From Gimesia fumaroli (lineage in GTDB: Bacteria; Planctomycetota; Planctomycetia; Planctomycetales; Planctomycetaceae), in the NCBI RefSeq assembly GCF_007754425.1, contig NZ_CP037452.1, positions 4,005,164 to 4,069,163 of the forward strand: a stretch of 64,000 nucleotides of DNA. The letters are read 5' to 3'. A program made the translations under genes and the position numbers. Of this stretch, positions 1 through 11,699 are shown in pieces. Under the pieces are notes generated by a model, which made no database searches, was not told where the DNA came from, and was given only the letters and a program-made list of their open reading frames with translations. Within the stretch, counting starts at the first letter, position 1; every line of letters starts with the position of its first letter.

Positions 1-148
1 GCTGGAAACCCGTTCTGTCACTTACCTGCCCCAATTCATTTGCTAAAACTAGCTATCAGCGTCGATACAGTGAGTTCTGACGCTCAGGCTATCTACCTGA
101 TTCCACAAACACGAATTCAAGAATCATACTAAGGTGAGGAACCCCTTT

Positions 149-802
149 ATGTCGGAACGAGGAAAAGTCCATTTGAATATGATCGTCACCAAAACCGGCG
201 ATCAGGGGGAAACGTTTCTGAATGACGGCTCGCGGGTTCCGAAAACGTCCCCGCGGATCAAAGCACTTTCACAGATAGAACAAGTCGCCGTGAAGTTGGG
301 ATATTTTCTCGATGCATGTGACCTGGATGTGCTGCATCTGCCACTACCGGAAGGAATGACATGCCAGATCAACCTGACTCAACTCGCCAACTCATTTCAA
401 CAGGAAATGTACGATCTGGGCTCCGATATTAGTACCCCGATCACAGAGGAAGAAACCAACCCCCGCTTTCCAACAGAAAAAGTCGAAGAGCTGACAGCTC
501 TGATTGCAGACCTCACCCCTGCCCTCGAACCACTGGATTCGTTTATCCTGCCACAGGGCAGTCTGCCTGTGGTGATTTCCCACGATATCAGAACCACTGT
601 GCGTCAGGCTGAAATTCAAGTCTGGGAAATTGAAGAAGCCGTCAACCCGGCTGTTCCCCAATACCTCAATCGGCTCTCGGACTTCTGGTTTGTGTTAGGC
701 CGGATCTTGCATTTTGATGATCAGCAGTCCGATGAAGCCGAAATCAAAAAATGGGAACCCAATCAGAAACACACCCGTGGGATCCAGTTCCAGAAATCCT
801 GA
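149..802 (+). CDS. PduO-type cob(I)alamin adenosyltransferase-like protein
   Basis: Predicted to transfer adenosyl from ATP to cob(I)alamin, or to act as a cobalamin-handling chaperone. The N-terminus carries the PduO-type start TKTGDQGETFL and a PRIKALSQIEQ stretch. The C-terminus carries the family signature RTTVRQAE followed about 20 residues later by YLNRLSDFWFVLGR. The family's usual GTVDEL segment reads SQIEQV here, so the acidic residue at that point is lost. The start at ATG 149 is preferred because AAGGTGAGGA lies 8 bases upstream; a GTG at 134 overlaps that ribosome site. The product is 217 residues, close to family length. It converges on metH with 17 bases between stops, a sensible pairing since MetH needs cobalamin. 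The degenerate ATP-site segment leaves the catalytic activity uncertain. Confidence 0.75.
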   Translation: MSERGKVHLNMIVTKTGDQGETFLNDGSRVPKTSPRIKALSQIEQVAVKLGYFLDACDLDVLHLPLPEGMTCQINLTQLANSFQQEMYDLGSDISTPITEEETNPRFPTEKVEELTALIADLTPALEPLDSFILPQGSLPVVISHDIRTTVRQAEIQVWEIEEAVNPAVPQYLNRLSDFWFVLGRILHFDDQQSDEAEIKKWEPNQKHTRGIQFQKS

Positions 803-819
803 GCATCAGCAAAGGACGA

Positions 820-3800
820 TCAATTATCATCTAGCAATACCGGACGTAACCAGCGCGTGATCTCATCCATACTCATTCCCTTGCGTTCGGCCAATGAAGC
901 CAGTTGGTCTTTATCAATTTTACCCGTATGGAAATACCGTGATTCCGGATAAGAGAAATACCAGCCGGAAACCGCAGCCGTCGGATACATGGCAAAATGC
1001 TCGGTCAACTCGACACCGATTTCACTCTCGGCATTCAACATCTCAAACAGAGTATCTTTCTCCGTATGGTCAGGGCACGCCGGATAACCGGGCGCTGGAC
1101 GGATGCCGCTATACTCTTCCTTGATTAAGGCTTCATTGTCCATTTCTTCCTCGGGCACATAGCCCCAGTACTCTTTTCTGACCCGTTTATGCAGATGCTC
1201 GGCAAACGCTTCTGCCAGCCGATCGGCGAGTGCTTTGACCATGATGCTGTTATAGTCGTCGTGCTCCGCTTCGTAAGCTTTCGCAAGTTCTTCGGCACCG
1301 ATCCCCGCAGTCACCACAAACCCGCCAATATAATCGATCTTTCCGCTCTCTTTGGGAGCAATAAAATCGGCTAGCGACATCAGCGGCTTCTCTTCCTGTC
1401 CCCGCTTGCGAATCTGCTGTCGAATGTGATGTAGTCGAGCGATTACCTTCGTTCGGCTCGTATCCTCATAAACTTCGATATCATCCCCATTCACACGATT
1501 CGCAGGCCAGAAGCCAATCACCGCCCGCGCCGTCAGCAGTTTTTCCTCGATGATTTTCTTGAGCATCGTTTGTGCATTGTCGTACAACTCACGAGCCGCT
1601 TCACCGATGATATCATCTTCCAGAATCTTGGGATATTTTCCGACCAGATCCCAGCTGATAAAGAAGGGAGTCCAGTCAATATAATCGACCAGCTTTTCCA
1701 GCGGATATTGATCGAGCACTTTCGTACCGGTAAAAGTGGGCGCGGGAGGCGTGTAACTCTCCCAGTCAATCTGCACCCCCTGCTTCACCGCGTCCTCGTA
1801 AGGCACGGGAGTTCCCTGTGGTTTGCGATTGGCAACACGTTCGCGTACGGTCACATACTCTTCTTTAATATTTGCGACATAAGCATCATGCTGTTCATCC
1901 GAAATCAACGCAGCCGCAACTCCCACGGCACGCGAGGCATCGGGCACATAAACCACCTGATTCCGCTTGTACTGCGGTTCAATTTTGACTGCCGTATGTG
2001 CCTTGGATGTCGTTGCCCCCCCGATCATTAACGGCAGATTCATCTCCAGACGTTCCATTTCACTGGCGACGGTGACCATCTCATCCAATGAAGGGGTAAT
2101 CAATCCCGACAGACCAATCACATCACATTGCTTTTCAAGAGCCGTCTTTAAAATCGTCTCGCAGGGAACCATCACTCCCAGATCAATCACTTCAAAATTG
2201 TTACACTGCAAGACGACGCCGACAATATTTTTCCCGATATCGTGCACGTCCCCTTTTACGGTCGCCATCAGAATCCGGCCGTTGGGTTTGCTCGCTTCTG
2301 TCTTTTCTTCTTCGATATAGGGTTGCAGATACGCGACTGCCTGTTTCATGACTCGTGCTGATTTTACGACCTGAGGCAGGAACATTTTTCCCGCACCAAA
2401 CAGGTCGCCGACGACATTCATCCCATCCATTAACGGGCCTTCGATCACATCCAGCGGTCGGTTCATTTCCTGCCGTGCCAGCTCGGCGTCTTCGACAATA
2501 TAGGTCGAGATCCCCTTCACCAAAGCGTGCTCGATTCGCTTCGTCACCGGTAATTCCCGCCAAGACAAGTCTTCTGTCTTCCCTGCTCCTGCTTTCCCGT
2601 CGCCACGATACCGTTCGGCAATCTCCAGTAACGCCTCGGTTCCCTCCGGTGTCCGATTCAGAATGACATCTTCAACTTTGTCTTTCAATTCCGCAGGCAG
2701 ATCATCATAGACGGCCAACTGGCTGGCATTCACAATCCCCATATTCATGCCGGCGCGAATCGCATGATACAGAAACACCGAATGAATGGCCTCGCGGACT
2801 GCATTATTCCCGCGAAACGAAAACGAGACGTTCGAGACACCTCCGGATACACTCACGTAAGGCAGGTTCTGTCGAATCCAGGCAGTCGCTTCAATAAAAT
2901 CAACCGCATAGTTGTTATGCTCGTCGATACCCGTTGCCACAGCAAAGATGTTCGGATCGAAGATAATATCCTGCGGTGCAAAATCTAATTTCTCCACCAG
3001 CAGTCGATACGATCGCTCGCAGATTTCAGTCTTGCGCTGTTTGGTATCAGCCTGTCCGTCCTCATCAAAGGCCATCACTACGACAGCGGCGCCGTACAGT
3101 TGACACAGACGAGCCTTTTCTAAAAATTCAGCCTCGCCCTCTTTCAAGCTGATCGAGTTGACGATTGGCTTCCCTTGAATGCACTTGAGACCTGCTTCGA
3201 TAACGTCCCATTTCGAAGAGTCTACCATTACGGGCACGCGGGCAATATCGGGTTCTGTCGCGACCAGATTCAGGAACGTCGTCATCGCGGCAATGGCATC
3301 CAACATGCCTTCATCCATATTGACGTCCATGATATCAGCGCCATTTTGCACCTGCTGTAAGGCCACTTCCAGTGCGGTATCATACTTATCTTCTTTTATC
3401 AGCCGCTTGAATCGGGCAGAACCGGTAACGTTACAACGTTCGCCCACATTGACAAACAGGCTGTCTTTCGTGATATTCAACGGCTCCAGCCCGGAGAGAC
3501 GTAACGCCGGTTCGATCTCTGGCACTTTACGGGGGGAATGCTGTTCCATCGCCTGTGAAATGGCTTTGATATGTGCCGGTGTTGTACCGCAACAGCCGCC
3601 TAGAATATTCAGAAAGCCGCTACTGGCAAATTCATCGACAATCACCGCCATTTCAGCAGCACTTTGGTCGTATTCACCAAATTCATTTGGCAGGCCAGCA
3701 TTCGGATGAGCCGATACATAGGTATCGGCCACGCGAGACATTTCTTTTACATACTGTCGCAGCTCCTCCGCGCCTAACGCACAATTCAATCCGATCGAAA

Positions 3801-4530
3801 AGGGTCTGGCGTGAGAGAGCGAATTCCAGAACGCCTCTGTCGTCTGTCCCGAAAGCGTTCGCCCCGAAGCATCCGTAATGGTTCCGGAAATCATGATCGG
3901 CAGTTCGATCTTTTCTCGCTGAAAATAGGTCCGCACGGCAAACACTGCCGCTTTGGCATTCAGTGTATCGAAGATCGTCTCAATCAGGATCAGATCAGAG
4001 CCCCCTTTGACCAGCCCGTCGATTGACTCCAGATAATTCTCAACCAGTTCATCATAGGTGACATTCCGCGCTCCCGGGTCATTTACATCCGGTGAAATCG
4101 AACAGGTGCGGCTTGTGGGCCCTAAAACCCCTGCCACCCAGCGCGGTTTGTCGGGAGTCTTCTGCGTGATTTCATCGGCGGCGGCACGTGCCAGTTGGGC
4201 AGAAGCCACGTTCAGTTCGTAAACCAGCGATTCCATTTCATAATCGCTTTGGGACAAACGTGTTCCGTTGAACGTGTTCGTCTCGATGATATCCGCCCCC
4301 GCTTCCAGGTACTCACGATGGATTTCCTGGATGATCTGGGGTTGAGTTAATGAGAGCAGGTCGTTGTTGCCGGCAATATCCATATGGTAGTCAGCAAAAC
4401 GTTCTCCCCGGTAATCCGCTTCTTTGAGCTTATGGTTCTGAATCATCGTCCCCATCGCCCCGTCCAGAATCAGTATCCGTTCCTGAATGGCAGTGTAGAG
4501 AGCTTCAATTCGAGCGGAGCGATCAGACAT
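820..4530 (-). CDS. metH: Cobalamin-dependent methionine synthase
   Basis: Catalyses methyl transfer from 5-methyltetrahydrofolate to homocysteine through enzyme-bound methylcobalamin, in the cytoplasm. All four MetH modules are present in 1236 residues. The homocysteine domain covers about 1-340, with zinc ligands C250 (GLNCALG) and C313/C314 (GGCCGTTP). The pterin domain covers about 355-625 ([13 protein letters not shown]). The cap and B12 domain covers about 650-895, with the cobalt-ligand histidine in [11 protein letters not shown]. The AdoMet activation domain covers about 910-1236, including [12 protein letters not shown]. The ATG at 4530 gives the expected MetH N-terminus with [10 protein letters not shown] near residue 22. 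The 224-base upstream region shows no recognisable B12 or SAM riboswitch. Nothing is truncated. Confidence 0.98.
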   Translation of the reverse strand: MSDRSARIEALYTAIQERILILDGAMGTMIQNHKLKEADYRGERFADYHMDIAGNNDLLSLTQPQIIQEIHREYLEAGADIIETNTFNGTRLSQSDYEMESLVYELNVASAQLARAAADEITQKTPDKPRWVAGVLGPTSRTCSISPDVNDPGARNVTYDELVENYLESIDGLVKGGSDLILIETIFDTLNAKAAVFAVRTYFQREKIELPIMISGTITDASGRTLSGQTTEAFWNSLSHARPFSIGLNCALGAEELRQYVKEMSRVADTYVSAHPNAGLPNEFGEYDQSAAEMAVIVDEFASSGFLNILGGCCGTTPAHIKAISQAMEQHSPRKVPEIEPALRLSGLEPLNITKDSLFVNVGERCNVTGSARFKRLIKEDKYDTALEVALQQVQNGADIMDVNMDEGMLDAIAAMTTFLNLVATEPDIARVPVMVDSSKWDVIEAGLKCIQGKPIVNSISLKEGEAEFLEKARLCQLYGAAVVVMAFDEDGQADTKQRKTEICERSYRLLVEKLDFAPQDIIFDPNIFAVATGIDEHNNYAVDFIEATAWIRQNLPYVSVSGGVSNVSFSFRGNNAVREAIHSVFLYHAIRAGMNMGIVNASQLAVYDDLPAELKDKVEDVILNRTPEGTEALLEIAERYRGDGKAGAGKTEDLSWRELPVTKRIEHALVKGISTYIVEDAELARQEMNRPLDVIEGPLMDGMNVVGDLFGAGKMFLPQVVKSARVMKQAVAYLQPYIEEEKTEASKPNGRILMATVKGDVHDIGKNIVGVVLQCNNFEVIDLGVMVPCETILKTALEKQCDVIGLSGLITPSLDEMVTVASEMERLEMNLPLMIGGATTSKAHTAVKIEPQYKRNQVVYVPDASRAVGVAAALISDEQHDAYVANIKEEYVTVRERVANRKPQGTPVPYEDAVKQGVQIDWESYTPPAPTFTGTKVLDQYPLEKLVDYIDWTPFFISWDLVGKYPKILEDDIIGEAARELYDNAQTMLKKIIEEKLLTARAVIGFWPANRVNGDDIEVYEDTSRTKVIARLHHIRQQIRKRGQEEKPLMSLADFIAPKESGKIDYIGGFVVTAGIGAEELAKAYEAEHDDYNSIMVKALADRLAEAFAEHLHKRVRKEYWGYVPEEEMDNEALIKEEYSGIRPAPGYPACPDHTEKDTLFEMLNAESEIGVELTEHFAMYPTAAVSGWYFSYPESRYFHTGKIDKDQLASLAERKGMSMDEITRWLRPVLLDDN

Positions 4531-4754
4531 ACTTCTAAAACCTGTACTCTATTTTGAGAATCATCATTCCAGACTGATAAATGGCAGCACTGAAACATAT
4601 GTGAATGGATTGAATTTACGCCGTGAAACATAATCAATGCAGACGTCCCCTGTCAGACAAAATAATGACACTCAGAGGTGTGACCGGGGCGCGCGGCATT
4701 AGTGATGCATTCTAGCAAATCAACGAAAAAGCGAAACAGCGTACGGCCTGCTTT

Positions 4755-7700
4755 TTAGGAGGCTGGCTGATTCAAATCCTTTGCCGGCTCGGCACCAATC
4801 ATTCCTACCAGTGCTTGCAGGTAATCTGGTGAAGAAACATGCGCCAGTTGGTCCTCAATCCATTTTCGCCGCTCGGCAACCTTGAGTCGCTTCACTTCCC
4901 GATCATAACCAGGATGGACCGTAAACTGATCGAGATATTCCAAGTGGCGTTTGAGCAACGCAACTTCCCGTTCCTGCCGCGCAACCAGACGATCCTGATA
5001 CCACTGGCTCTTCAGCAGCGACTCCGGTGTAAACAGAGATCGGACTTCGTCATCATGGATCGTATGTCCCTGCCAGTTCCCGTGTGCCATAATCGAAAGA
5101 ATCGCCTGTAATGGGGGGCAGGCTTCTTCGTAAGAACCATCTGCAAAGTACTGTAGCGCCACGCGCTGCTGTGCCTCGGCGATATGCTGAATACCGTCGA
5201 CAAACGATTCCAGATCCTGCTTTTCCGGCTGGAGAATGGTCTCGTCGAATACCGAGGCCGGATTATCAAACACACGACCAAAGAAACGATGCAGGAACTG
5301 GTACGTAATGCGGTAGCCGAGACGACTTGCCGGAATCTGTTTTCCGTTATGCTCGAAGTCCTTAAGTGGTTCCAGCAGGCCTTCCTCAATTAAATACTTC
5401 GGGTCGCGTTCCTGCGGTTGCATCCGGCACCAGATCTCTGGAATCAACAGACTGACATCATGGTCAACACGCACATTCGGTCCAATATGACCGGCGGCCG
5501 ACGAAAAACCAGCATAGCCGGTGAGAATAAACCCGACCAGCGCGCTATTCAAGTCGGCAGCGGGACGCAGCGCATTGAAGGGGCCTTTGGTCAACGCCCC
5601 TTCACTGCCCGCCCCTGTTGTCGAAGGGCTTTTCCCGGTCAGCGAGCAAATGAAATCCATGAACAGCTCCGGCAGTTCCTGATAATGGATCGGGGAATAT
5701 ACGGCCAGACTGCGAATTCCTTTTTCCCGATCGGGGGGATTGTTACGTCGTCCCAGCATCACGGCATTCACAGGGTTGTGCACCGGTTCATCTGCAGGCA
5801 CCGCACGAAACAGGCGTGTTGCCATTTTGGTGATGTAAGTATGAAATGGTTTGACCAGATCGGGGCGAATTTGAAGATAGCGAGGGTTTTTCGTCGGCTT
5901 ACCATCAATCTGTCGCGGGTTCGCAGAACAGACTACGTAACTGCTGTTGGACTTTTCAGCGGCATGCAGCATCTCCTGCATCGGTGGACTAAAGGCATCA
6001 AAATCAACCACGTATTTGCTCATCTCACGCACTTGCTCAATCGAGAGTGGCTCAAAGTTAGAGATGAAATTACCAGGTCGGGATAGATCAGCTTCCGTCT
6101 GCTTGTCCAGACCTCGAACGATGGCATCATCAGGACGCTGGAATAAACGATACTCACTATTAATCACAAATTTACAACTGGGATTGTTCTCGCCTTCTGC
6201 CAGATAACTCAACATACGAGACGGTACTACAACCGAAGCACTGATGTCATCTTCGGTCTGGATTTTCATCGCAGCGATAAAGTCCTGCCGCACCTTGAAT
6301 GTCCGCCAGCCCAGCAGGGAAAACAGACCGACCCGTAAATAGGTACCCACCAGTTTCCGCTCGCGGTATTTTAATTCATGCCCGTGTGTGCCGTTCACAA
6401 TATCAACGCCAAAATGGCTGGCCCAGTCTTCTCCCCAACTGGTCCAATAAATACGTTTAATAATGAAGACCAACGCGCGAATGTGATCGGGAATCTTATT
6501 CAGCCACTCATTGAATTCCGGTGTATAAGCGGGAGAAGGAGTCAGCAATTTGATCACACTTCCCAGCGAACGATTCATGTCCAATACGCGCCGGCTTGGA
6601 CGAAGTTTGGGATCTCCATCCGACAAAGGTTCCAGCCAGCGATCCGAGTAGTCTTTCTCGATAATTTCACGCACGTATTCCATATCTTCTTTGTAATTGG
6701 AAACGAACACGGGTCCATACAACATGTAATCCAGCAGCGACTTACTGATTTCGCTCTTACCACCACCGGAAACCGTACAAGGCTTGTGACAAAAGATTCC
6801 TTCGCCCGTGGTTCCCACAATTCGCCAGGAAGGGGCAGCCGGATGCTTTTCCATCCGCAGATGATAACCGGAAGGCGCCATATATACGCGGCCCGGCAGC
6901 AGCGGAATGGAATGCGTTTGTCCGCCCCTGGTCCAGCGAATACATTGCTCCGGCAGACTGGCGTAGGCATCCTCGGGAATGTAAATCAAATCAGGATAAA
7001 CTCGGTCGATTCCGTATCCTTCCGGCTGACCGTCAATGTGGTCGCCATAGTCGCGCATCACATCGTCAAACGTACGACCATTGTATTTCACACTATTGAC
7101 CTGGAAGCCTTCACCCAGGTTATAGCTCGGATAGGCAATCGCGCCGCCCGCATGCTCTTCTTCCGCATTACCATACAAATTGGCAGAGTAGCTGATTTGA
7201 GTCTTCACTTCTTTTTTGCAATAACCAAAATAGTTATCAGCAATGAGTGTGACGATCACGCCCTCATCAGTCCGGCAGGTCATTTTGAATGCCAGGCCAT
7301 CGTTATAGAGTTCATCTTCCGCCTTCCAGCACATGCTGTCACGTTGCTGACGTTCGGTCGCATCATCCCAGTGTGGTAAGCCAAGTTCTTTTTTTGTAAA
7401 CGTGGTTAAGTGTGGTGCCAGAATGACCGCGCCGGTATGCCCGGTCCAATGCATCACATCCAGACCGGCATCATTTTCGGGTACAAACGGATCACCGGCA
7501 TTTCCAAAAATGGATTCGACAAAGTCCAGATTACTCACCAGGGTTCCAGGTGCGAAGAAACGAACTTCCATCCGCTTCTCCGGCGTGACACCTTTGACTT
7601 CAGGGCACACAATCGGCCGCAACATCAGGGAAGCCCAGCCGGATGCGGGCTCTTCCTGTTTCGATGTAAAAGGAAATAATTTCATTTCCTGAGGAGGCTG

Positions 7701-8306
7701 CATCGCATGCTGAAACATTTTCACAAAAACCGCACGTGGGACCGCTCGCTTATCTCCCGCAATCGGCAAGCCCCCTTCGGTAACGTGAAATGTGCCGACG
7801 GTCGTGCGTCGATCATGTTTCGGATTATGCAGTACGCCGTTTTTCACCCGATACGACTGCACCAGATCACTGACAAATACATCATCCTCGACGGGAAGGG
7901 AAAGTTCCCGCGCCAGTCCGAACCGGTCCAGTACCAGCGTTTTACCGGGTAATTTTAATTCCTGAGATCCGTCAATATCACTAAAATGGGATTGCAGAAA
8001 TCCTTCAATCCGCTTGTCCGCAGGACAACGGTGATTCGCCAGTAAACGATTTTTTTGTCGATGATTTTCCAGCAACCCTTTCGCTATATCAGCGAAGGTG
8101 CGGTCTGCGTCTGTCAGAGCAGCCGGATAACCATTGGCGATTAACTGCAGATTCAGATACCGTAATATTTCATCACGATCTTCGTTACAGGTGGCGTTCC
8201 CATTCTCATCAAGTCCCAGTGCCTGACGATATTGCTCGTCTGACTTATCTGAACGGTCCTTGAGTGACCTGGGAGGAGAAAGCCTGGGTACTTCGCTATT
8301 TAACAT
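4755..8306 (-). CDS. Large PEPCK-like protein, possibly PPi-type phosphoenolpyruvate carboxykinase
   Basis: A soluble protein of 1183 residues without signal peptide or membrane segments. Two features recall phosphoenolpyruvate carboxykinase. First, a lysine pair K364-K365 ([13 protein letters not shown]) is followed exactly 20 residues later by H385 (EEEHAGG), the spacing of the metal-binding lysine and histidine of GTP-type PEPCK. Second, a P-loop-like [14 protein letters not shown] lies at about 510-523. The length fits the unusually long PPi-dependent PEPCKs (about 1130-1190 residues) known from Entamoeba and propionibacteria, which interconvert oxaloacetate and PEP using pyrophosphate. 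The assignment is inference from spacing, motif order and size. It stands alone, with 224 bases to metH downstream and 349 bases of non-coding DNA upstream. Otherwise it would be called a conserved hypothetical protein. Confidence 0.6.
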   Translation of the reverse strand: MLNSEVPRLSPPRSLKDRSDKSDEQYRQALGLDENGNATCNEDRDEILRYLNLQLIANGYPAALTDADRTFADIAKGLLENHRQKNRLLANHRCPADKRIEGFLQSHFSDIDGSQELKLPGKTLVLDRFGLARELSLPVEDDVFVSDLVQSYRVKNGVLHNPKHDRRTTVGTFHVTEGGLPIAGDKRAVPRAVFVKMFQHAMQPPQEMKLFPFTSKQEEPASGWASLMLRPIVCPEVKGVTPEKRMEVRFFAPGTLVSNLDFVESIFGNAGDPFVPENDAGLDVMHWTGHTGAVILAPHLTTFTKKELGLPHWDDATERQQRDSMCWKAEDELYNDGLAFKMTCRTDEGVIVTLIADNYFGYCKKEVKTQISYSANLYGNAEEEHAGGAIAYPSYNLGEGFQVNSVKYNGRTFDDVMRDYGDHIDGQPEGYGIDRVYPDLIYIPEDAYASLPEQCIRWTRGGQTHSIPLLPGRVYMAPSGYHLRMEKHPAAPSWRIVGTTGEGIFCHKPCTVSGGGKSEISKSLLDYMLYGPVFVSNYKEDMEYVREIIEKDYSDRWLEPLSDGDPKLRPSRRVLDMNRSLGSVIKLLTPSPAYTPEFNEWLNKIPDHIRALVFIIKRIYWTSWGEDWASHFGVDIVNGTHGHELKYRERKLVGTYLRVGLFSLLGWRTFKVRQDFIAAMKIQTEDDISASVVVPSRMLSYLAEGENNPSCKFVINSEYRLFQRPDDAIVRGLDKQTEADLSRPGNFISNFEPLSIEQVREMSKYVVDFDAFSPPMQEMLHAAEKSNSSYVVCSANPRQIDGKPTKNPRYLQIRPDLVKPFHTYITKMATRLFRAVPADEPVHNPVNAVMLGRRNNPPDREKGIRSLAVYSPIHYQELPELFMDFICSLTGKSPSTTGAGSEGALTKGPFNALRPAADLNSALVGFILTGYAGFSSAAGHIGPNVRVDHDVSLLIPEIWCRMQPQERDPKYLIEEGLLEPLKDFEHNGKQIPASRLGYRITYQFLHRFFGRVFDNPASVFDETILQPEKQDLESFVDGIQHIAEAQQRVALQYFADGSYEEACPPLQAILSIMAHGNWQGHTIHDDEVRSLFTPESLLKSQWYQDRLVARQEREVALLKRHLEYLDQFTVHPGYDREVKRLKVAERRKWIEDQLAHVSSPDYLQALVGMIGAEPAKDLNQPAS

Positions 8307-8655
8307 AATTATTGTTCTTCTGGTAAATTCAGATCAGGAGTATCGAATGATCTAGTTGTGAGCGCACCGAGAGTGGTAATTCTGAGTGAAATCCTGGCGC
8401 GTGATGTTTGAGCTCAGCTTAGCCTGCAGTATATTCAATTTTGCAGGAAAATCAACGGTCCAAATCGACACGATTGTTCATCAGCGACTGCGGCCATCGT
8501 CTCACAAGCATTATGATAGTCATCACTTAAAGGTTTTCTTAAGTGAGAGGGATTTACCGCGTCTCTCCATGAGGTCTGCATCAAAACGCAATTCATCTGC
8601 ACTTCAGAATACATTCTATTCTTTGAATCCAGATCGAACTGCGGCGGACGATAAA
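8307..8655. other. Intergenic region, no gene seen
   Basis: This is 349 bases between the start of the PEPCK-like gene and the stop of the DUF1501 gene, both on the minus strand. It should hold the promoter of the PEPCK-like gene. A 92-codon open frame on the plus strand has no ribosome site or recognisable family and is not called. No strong hairpin was noticed. Confidence 0.5.
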
Positions 8656-10020
8656 TTAATATAATTCACGAATCGGATGTCGACCAGAGTCAACAAGATA
8701 TCGAGGACGACCTGACAAATCCGTAATCTGAGCGGTTTCTGTGTTAATCCCCAGATTATGGAATAGCGTTGCAAAGATTTCCTGCACATGCACCGGACGA
8801 TCGAGAGGTACTCCCCCGACTCGGTCTGTCTTTCCAACAGTTCGACCGCCTTGCATTCCGCCGCCCGCCATCAAAACCGACTGTGTTCCCGGCCAATGAT
8901 CGCGGCCCCCTTTGGCATTGATACGCGGAGTCCGACCAAATTCCCCCCAGACAATCACCGTCGTCTGTTCCAGCAAACCTCGTTCTTCCAGATCCTGGAT
9001 GAATACGGCCAGCGCCTGGTCAAATACGGGCAAATACTTTTTGGATAAATATTCGATCGAACCTTCTCGATTCGCATGCCAATCCCACGCGCCAAAGGCT
9101 ACGGTCACACAACGTACGCCTGCTTCGACTAGCCTGCGCGCCATTAATAAATGTTGAGGACTTTGTGGGGCCCCTCCAAAACTCGGGTCCGTTTTTTGTA
9201 ATTTGCCATAGCGATCCCGCACTGACTGAGGTTCTTTTTCCACATCCATGGCATCGGCAAACCGCCCCGATGTCAGCATTTGAAACGCCTGCTGTTGAAA
9301 ATTATCGAGCCCCTCAACAACAAATGCCTGCTGATTCTGTTTAAATGATTTCAATAACGCTCTGCGCTCATTGAAACGCGCAAGATCAATTCCGTTTAAA
9401 ACCAGATCCGATTTCACTTCGCCTTCGAGTGTAAAAGGGATATGGTTATATCCTGTAAAACCAGGCCACGATGGATTCCCCTGCAAGTGACTTCCATTAT
9501 TGTTATAAGGCGCATAGCTCATCTTAGGGGCAGCATCGACATAGGGAATCATTCCCTGTTTGCCCGGACCAAGTAGTTCTGAAACAATCGAACCGAATGC
9601 AGGCCAGCCTCCAGCGGGTTCGCCATCTTCATTCCGCCCTCCCGGACGTCCGGTATAACACTGGAACGATTCATGTCGATTTTCCATGCCAACCAATGTA
9701 CGAATGACAGAGAACTTGTCTGCGATCGCAGATAACCGCGGCAGCAATTCACAAAACTGAACTCCCGGAACGTTCGTCTGGGTTGGTGAGAAAGAACCGC
9801 GAATCTCGCTTGGAGAATCTGGCTTGGGGTCGAACGTCTCAAATTGTGTCGGCCCTCCGGGGAGATAGATCATCACCACGGATTGCTGACTGTTTTTCTG
9901 CGGCACTGCTGCCTGCAATGCAGTCCACCGCGGAAGAGAAATCCCTCCCGCAACACCAGCTGCGCACGCCTGCAGAAATTGACGACGTGTAACATCAAAT
10001 GAGAATATCGCCTGACTCAT
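8656..10020 (-). CDS. DUF1501 domain-containing exported protein
   Basis: Member of the sulfatase-fold-related DUF1501 family, which is greatly expanded in planctomycetes; the biochemical role is unknown. The N-terminus TRRQFLQACAAGVAGG is a twin-arginine leader, so export by Tat is expected. The body shows family landmarks: VVMIYLPGGPTQFETFDPKP, GRPGGRNEDGEPAGGW, VIVWGEFGRTPRIN and GGRDHWPGTQSVLMAGGG. The start at 10020 is chosen because AGGAGT lies 7 bases upstream and it places the Tat motif near the N-terminus (454 residues). A longer frame reaching 10089 lacks these features. Family members usually follow a DUF1549/DUF1553 gene, but this one is solitary here. Confidence 0.92.
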   Translation of the reverse strand: MSQAIFSFDVTRRQFLQACAAGVAGGISLPRWTALQAAVPQKNSQQSVVMIYLPGGPTQFETFDPKPDSPSEIRGSFSPTQTNVPGVQFCELLPRLSAIADKFSVIRTLVGMENRHESFQCYTGRPGGRNEDGEPAGGWPAFGSIVSELLGPGKQGMIPYVDAAPKMSYAPYNNNGSHLQGNPSWPGFTGYNHIPFTLEGEVKSDLVLNGIDLARFNERRALLKSFKQNQQAFVVEGLDNFQQQAFQMLTSGRFADAMDVEKEPQSVRDRYGKLQKTDPSFGGAPQSPQHLLMARRLVEAGVRCVTVAFGAWDWHANREGSIEYLSKKYLPVFDQALAVFIQDLEERGLLEQTTVIVWGEFGRTPRINAKGGRDHWPGTQSVLMAGGGMQGGRTVGKTDRVGGVPLDRPVHVQEIFATLFHNLGINTETAQITDLSGRPRYLVDSGRHPIRELY

Positions 10021-10294
10021 AAGTCCACTCCTATATGTTTGCCTAAGGTACCAGACTACAGATCCTTTCTCAACCCCAACTAAGTTCAATAGAAAGACTT
10101 GAATCAGATGGACTTAGTCTATGTCAGCTTCTGTCATAGCCTCACATGGCTACAGACCCATCTGGTCCTTTGAATTTATTTCAAAATGCTGAGGTTTCTT
10201 CCACCATCCGTTTTCTTTTTTGAATGACCAGCATAAAATTTTTTAAAGTCACACTAACCCAAGCCGCTCAGATTAAATCTTAGGATTAGATTTA

Positions 10295-11629
10295 ATGATT
10301 CATGAAGAGTACGTGGAACGACTTGTTAATTTACTGGACCCTGCAGCAAATATTCTTTTCAACATGACCGTTGAAGAGGCAACCGAACGAGTCGGAAGTG
10401 GTTCTCCGGAACGAGTGCGAGAAATCGATGGGCAGTTCGCACTCGTCCACAAAGAGGGCACACGAATTCGCATGGCGCGGTCGATCGGTAGACCGATGCG
10501 TTTTTTCCTCGCCAAACGGGCAGAAGGCCCTTGCCTTGTCATCGCTGAGAGAATCGATGAGATCTATGAGTTCCTGAAAACTGAAGGACTCGACGACCAG
10601 TTTCATCCATCCTACACCAGAATGGTTCCCGCGCATTATATTCTTGAGCTGCAATTAATCGGCTGCCCCGATCCGAACCCGAAAACAACACGCTACTTCA
10701 CTCCTGAACGAAACAAACTGTCAACACAACTGGATGAAATCGGGAAAGAGTATATTGGCGCTGTCTCTCAAGAGATCAATAAATGGCTGGACACGATCCC
10801 CCGTATGGAGCCCATCGGCGTGCTCTTTTCCGGAGGAATTGACAGCGGTGCGATTTTCCTGTTGGTTTATCATGCACTGATCACGCGCAACGAATCACCA
10901 TCTCGTTTGAAAGCCTTTTCGCTTTCCATCAATGGTGAAGGGAGTGACTGTCGCCAGGCACAGCAATTTCTGGAACAGATGCAACTCGGCCTGTTCCTGG
11001 AGATACTGGAAGTTCCGCAAAGCAGCCTGGACTGTACAGAAACCATCAAAGTCCTTGAAGATTACAAACAGCTTGATGTCGAAGCCGCAACAATGGCACA
11101 TGCCTCGTGTAAAAAAATCAGAGGGCTGTATCCCCACTGGAAATATCTCATTGACGGCGACGGTGGAGATGAAAATCTGAAAGATTATCCCATTGAAGCC
11201 AATCCGGAATTAACGATTCGCAGTGTCCTGAATAATCTGATGCTCTACCAGGAAGGTTGGGGAGTCGAAGCAGTCAAACATTCTCTCACCTACTCCGGCG
11301 GCCAAAGCCGCGGTCATGTCAGAACTTATGCCCCCGCCCGCAGTCTTGGCTTTCAGGGGTTCAGTCCGTATGCATTACCAAACGTAATTGAAGTCGCCGA
11401 AGGAATTCCCTATATCGAACTGACTGGCTGGGACCATAAAAAACTCTACGCCCTCAAGGGGGATATTGTCTGCCGAGGCGTGAAACAAATTACAGGACTG
11501 TCGATGCCCGTTTATCCTAAACGACGCTTTCAGGAAGGCAGCCTTAATGACCAATCCTTCAATACCGTTTTTTCCGATTCGGAAAATGTGTACCGACAAA
11601 CGTTGCTCTCACTGTATCAGTCATCGTAA
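10295..11629 (+). CDS. Asparagine-synthase-like ATP-PPi family protein lacking glutaminase cysteine
   Basis: A 444-residue protein with an asparagine-synthase-type adenylating domain. The PPi-loop SGGIDS lies at 179-184 and a second nucleotide or Asp-site motif DGDGGDE lies near 289, matching GEGADE of AsnB. Residues 1-140 look like a shrunken class II glutamine amidotransferase fold (DGQFALVHKEGTRIRMARS). The catalytic Cys2 is absent, since the protein begins MIHEEY. It therefore probably uses free ammonia or another amine, or is a beta-lactam-synthetase-like amide or ring former. It is followed after 70 bases by a RaSEA-like radical SAM gene on the same strand, suggesting one pathway. The substrate is unknown. 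The start has only a weak ribosome site (TTAGGATT). Confidence 0.75.
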   Translation: MIHEEYVERLVNLLDPAANILFNMTVEEATERVGSGSPERVREIDGQFALVHKEGTRIRMARSIGRPMRFFLAKRAEGPCLVIAERIDEIYEFLKTEGLDDQFHPSYTRMVPAHYILELQLIGCPDPNPKTTRYFTPERNKLSTQLDEIGKEYIGAVSQEINKWLDTIPRMEPIGVLFSGGIDSGAIFLLVYHALITRNESPSRLKAFSLSINGEGSDCRQAQQFLEQMQLGLFLEILEVPQSSLDCTETIKVLEDYKQLDVEAATMAHASCKKIRGLYPHWKYLIDGDGGDENLKDYPIEANPELTIRSVLNNLMLYQEGWGVEAVKHSLTYSGGQSRGHVRTYAPARSLGFQGFSPYALPNVIEVAEGIPYIELTGWDHKKLYALKGDIVCRGVKQITGLSMPVYPKRRFQEGSLNDQSFNTVFSDSENVYRQTLLSLYQSS

Positions 11630-11631
11630 AC

Positions 11632-11649
11632 ATTCTGCAGCAGCAGAAT
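11632..11649 (+). other. Small hairpin between the AsnB-like and radical SAM genes
   Basis: ATTCTGC and GCAGAAT form a perfect 7-bp stem around a 4-base loop, two bases after the stop codon. No T-run follows, so it is not a clear terminator. It could stabilise mRNA or adjust expression between the two genes. Confidence 0.35.
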
Positions 11650-11699
11650 CATGAAAACACGGGAGATGCTAATTTATCAGACGCAATGAGGCCGACGAA

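Noticed and set aside
1-148. Partial gene at the left edge
   Set aside because: No convincing frame with a family signature reaches the edge before the PduO-like gene.
1570-4026. Long plus-strand frames inside metH
   Set aside because: They are antisense shadows of a fully conserved metH reading frame.
4531-4754. Possible cobalamin or SAM/SAH riboswitch upstream of metH
   Set aside because: Read on the minus strand; no B12 box (GCCACTG-type) and no SAM or SAH riboswitch core was recognised.
8386-8664. 92-codon open frame on the plus strand
   Set aside because: Basic, low-information product with no ribosome site; overlaps the end of the DUF1501 gene.
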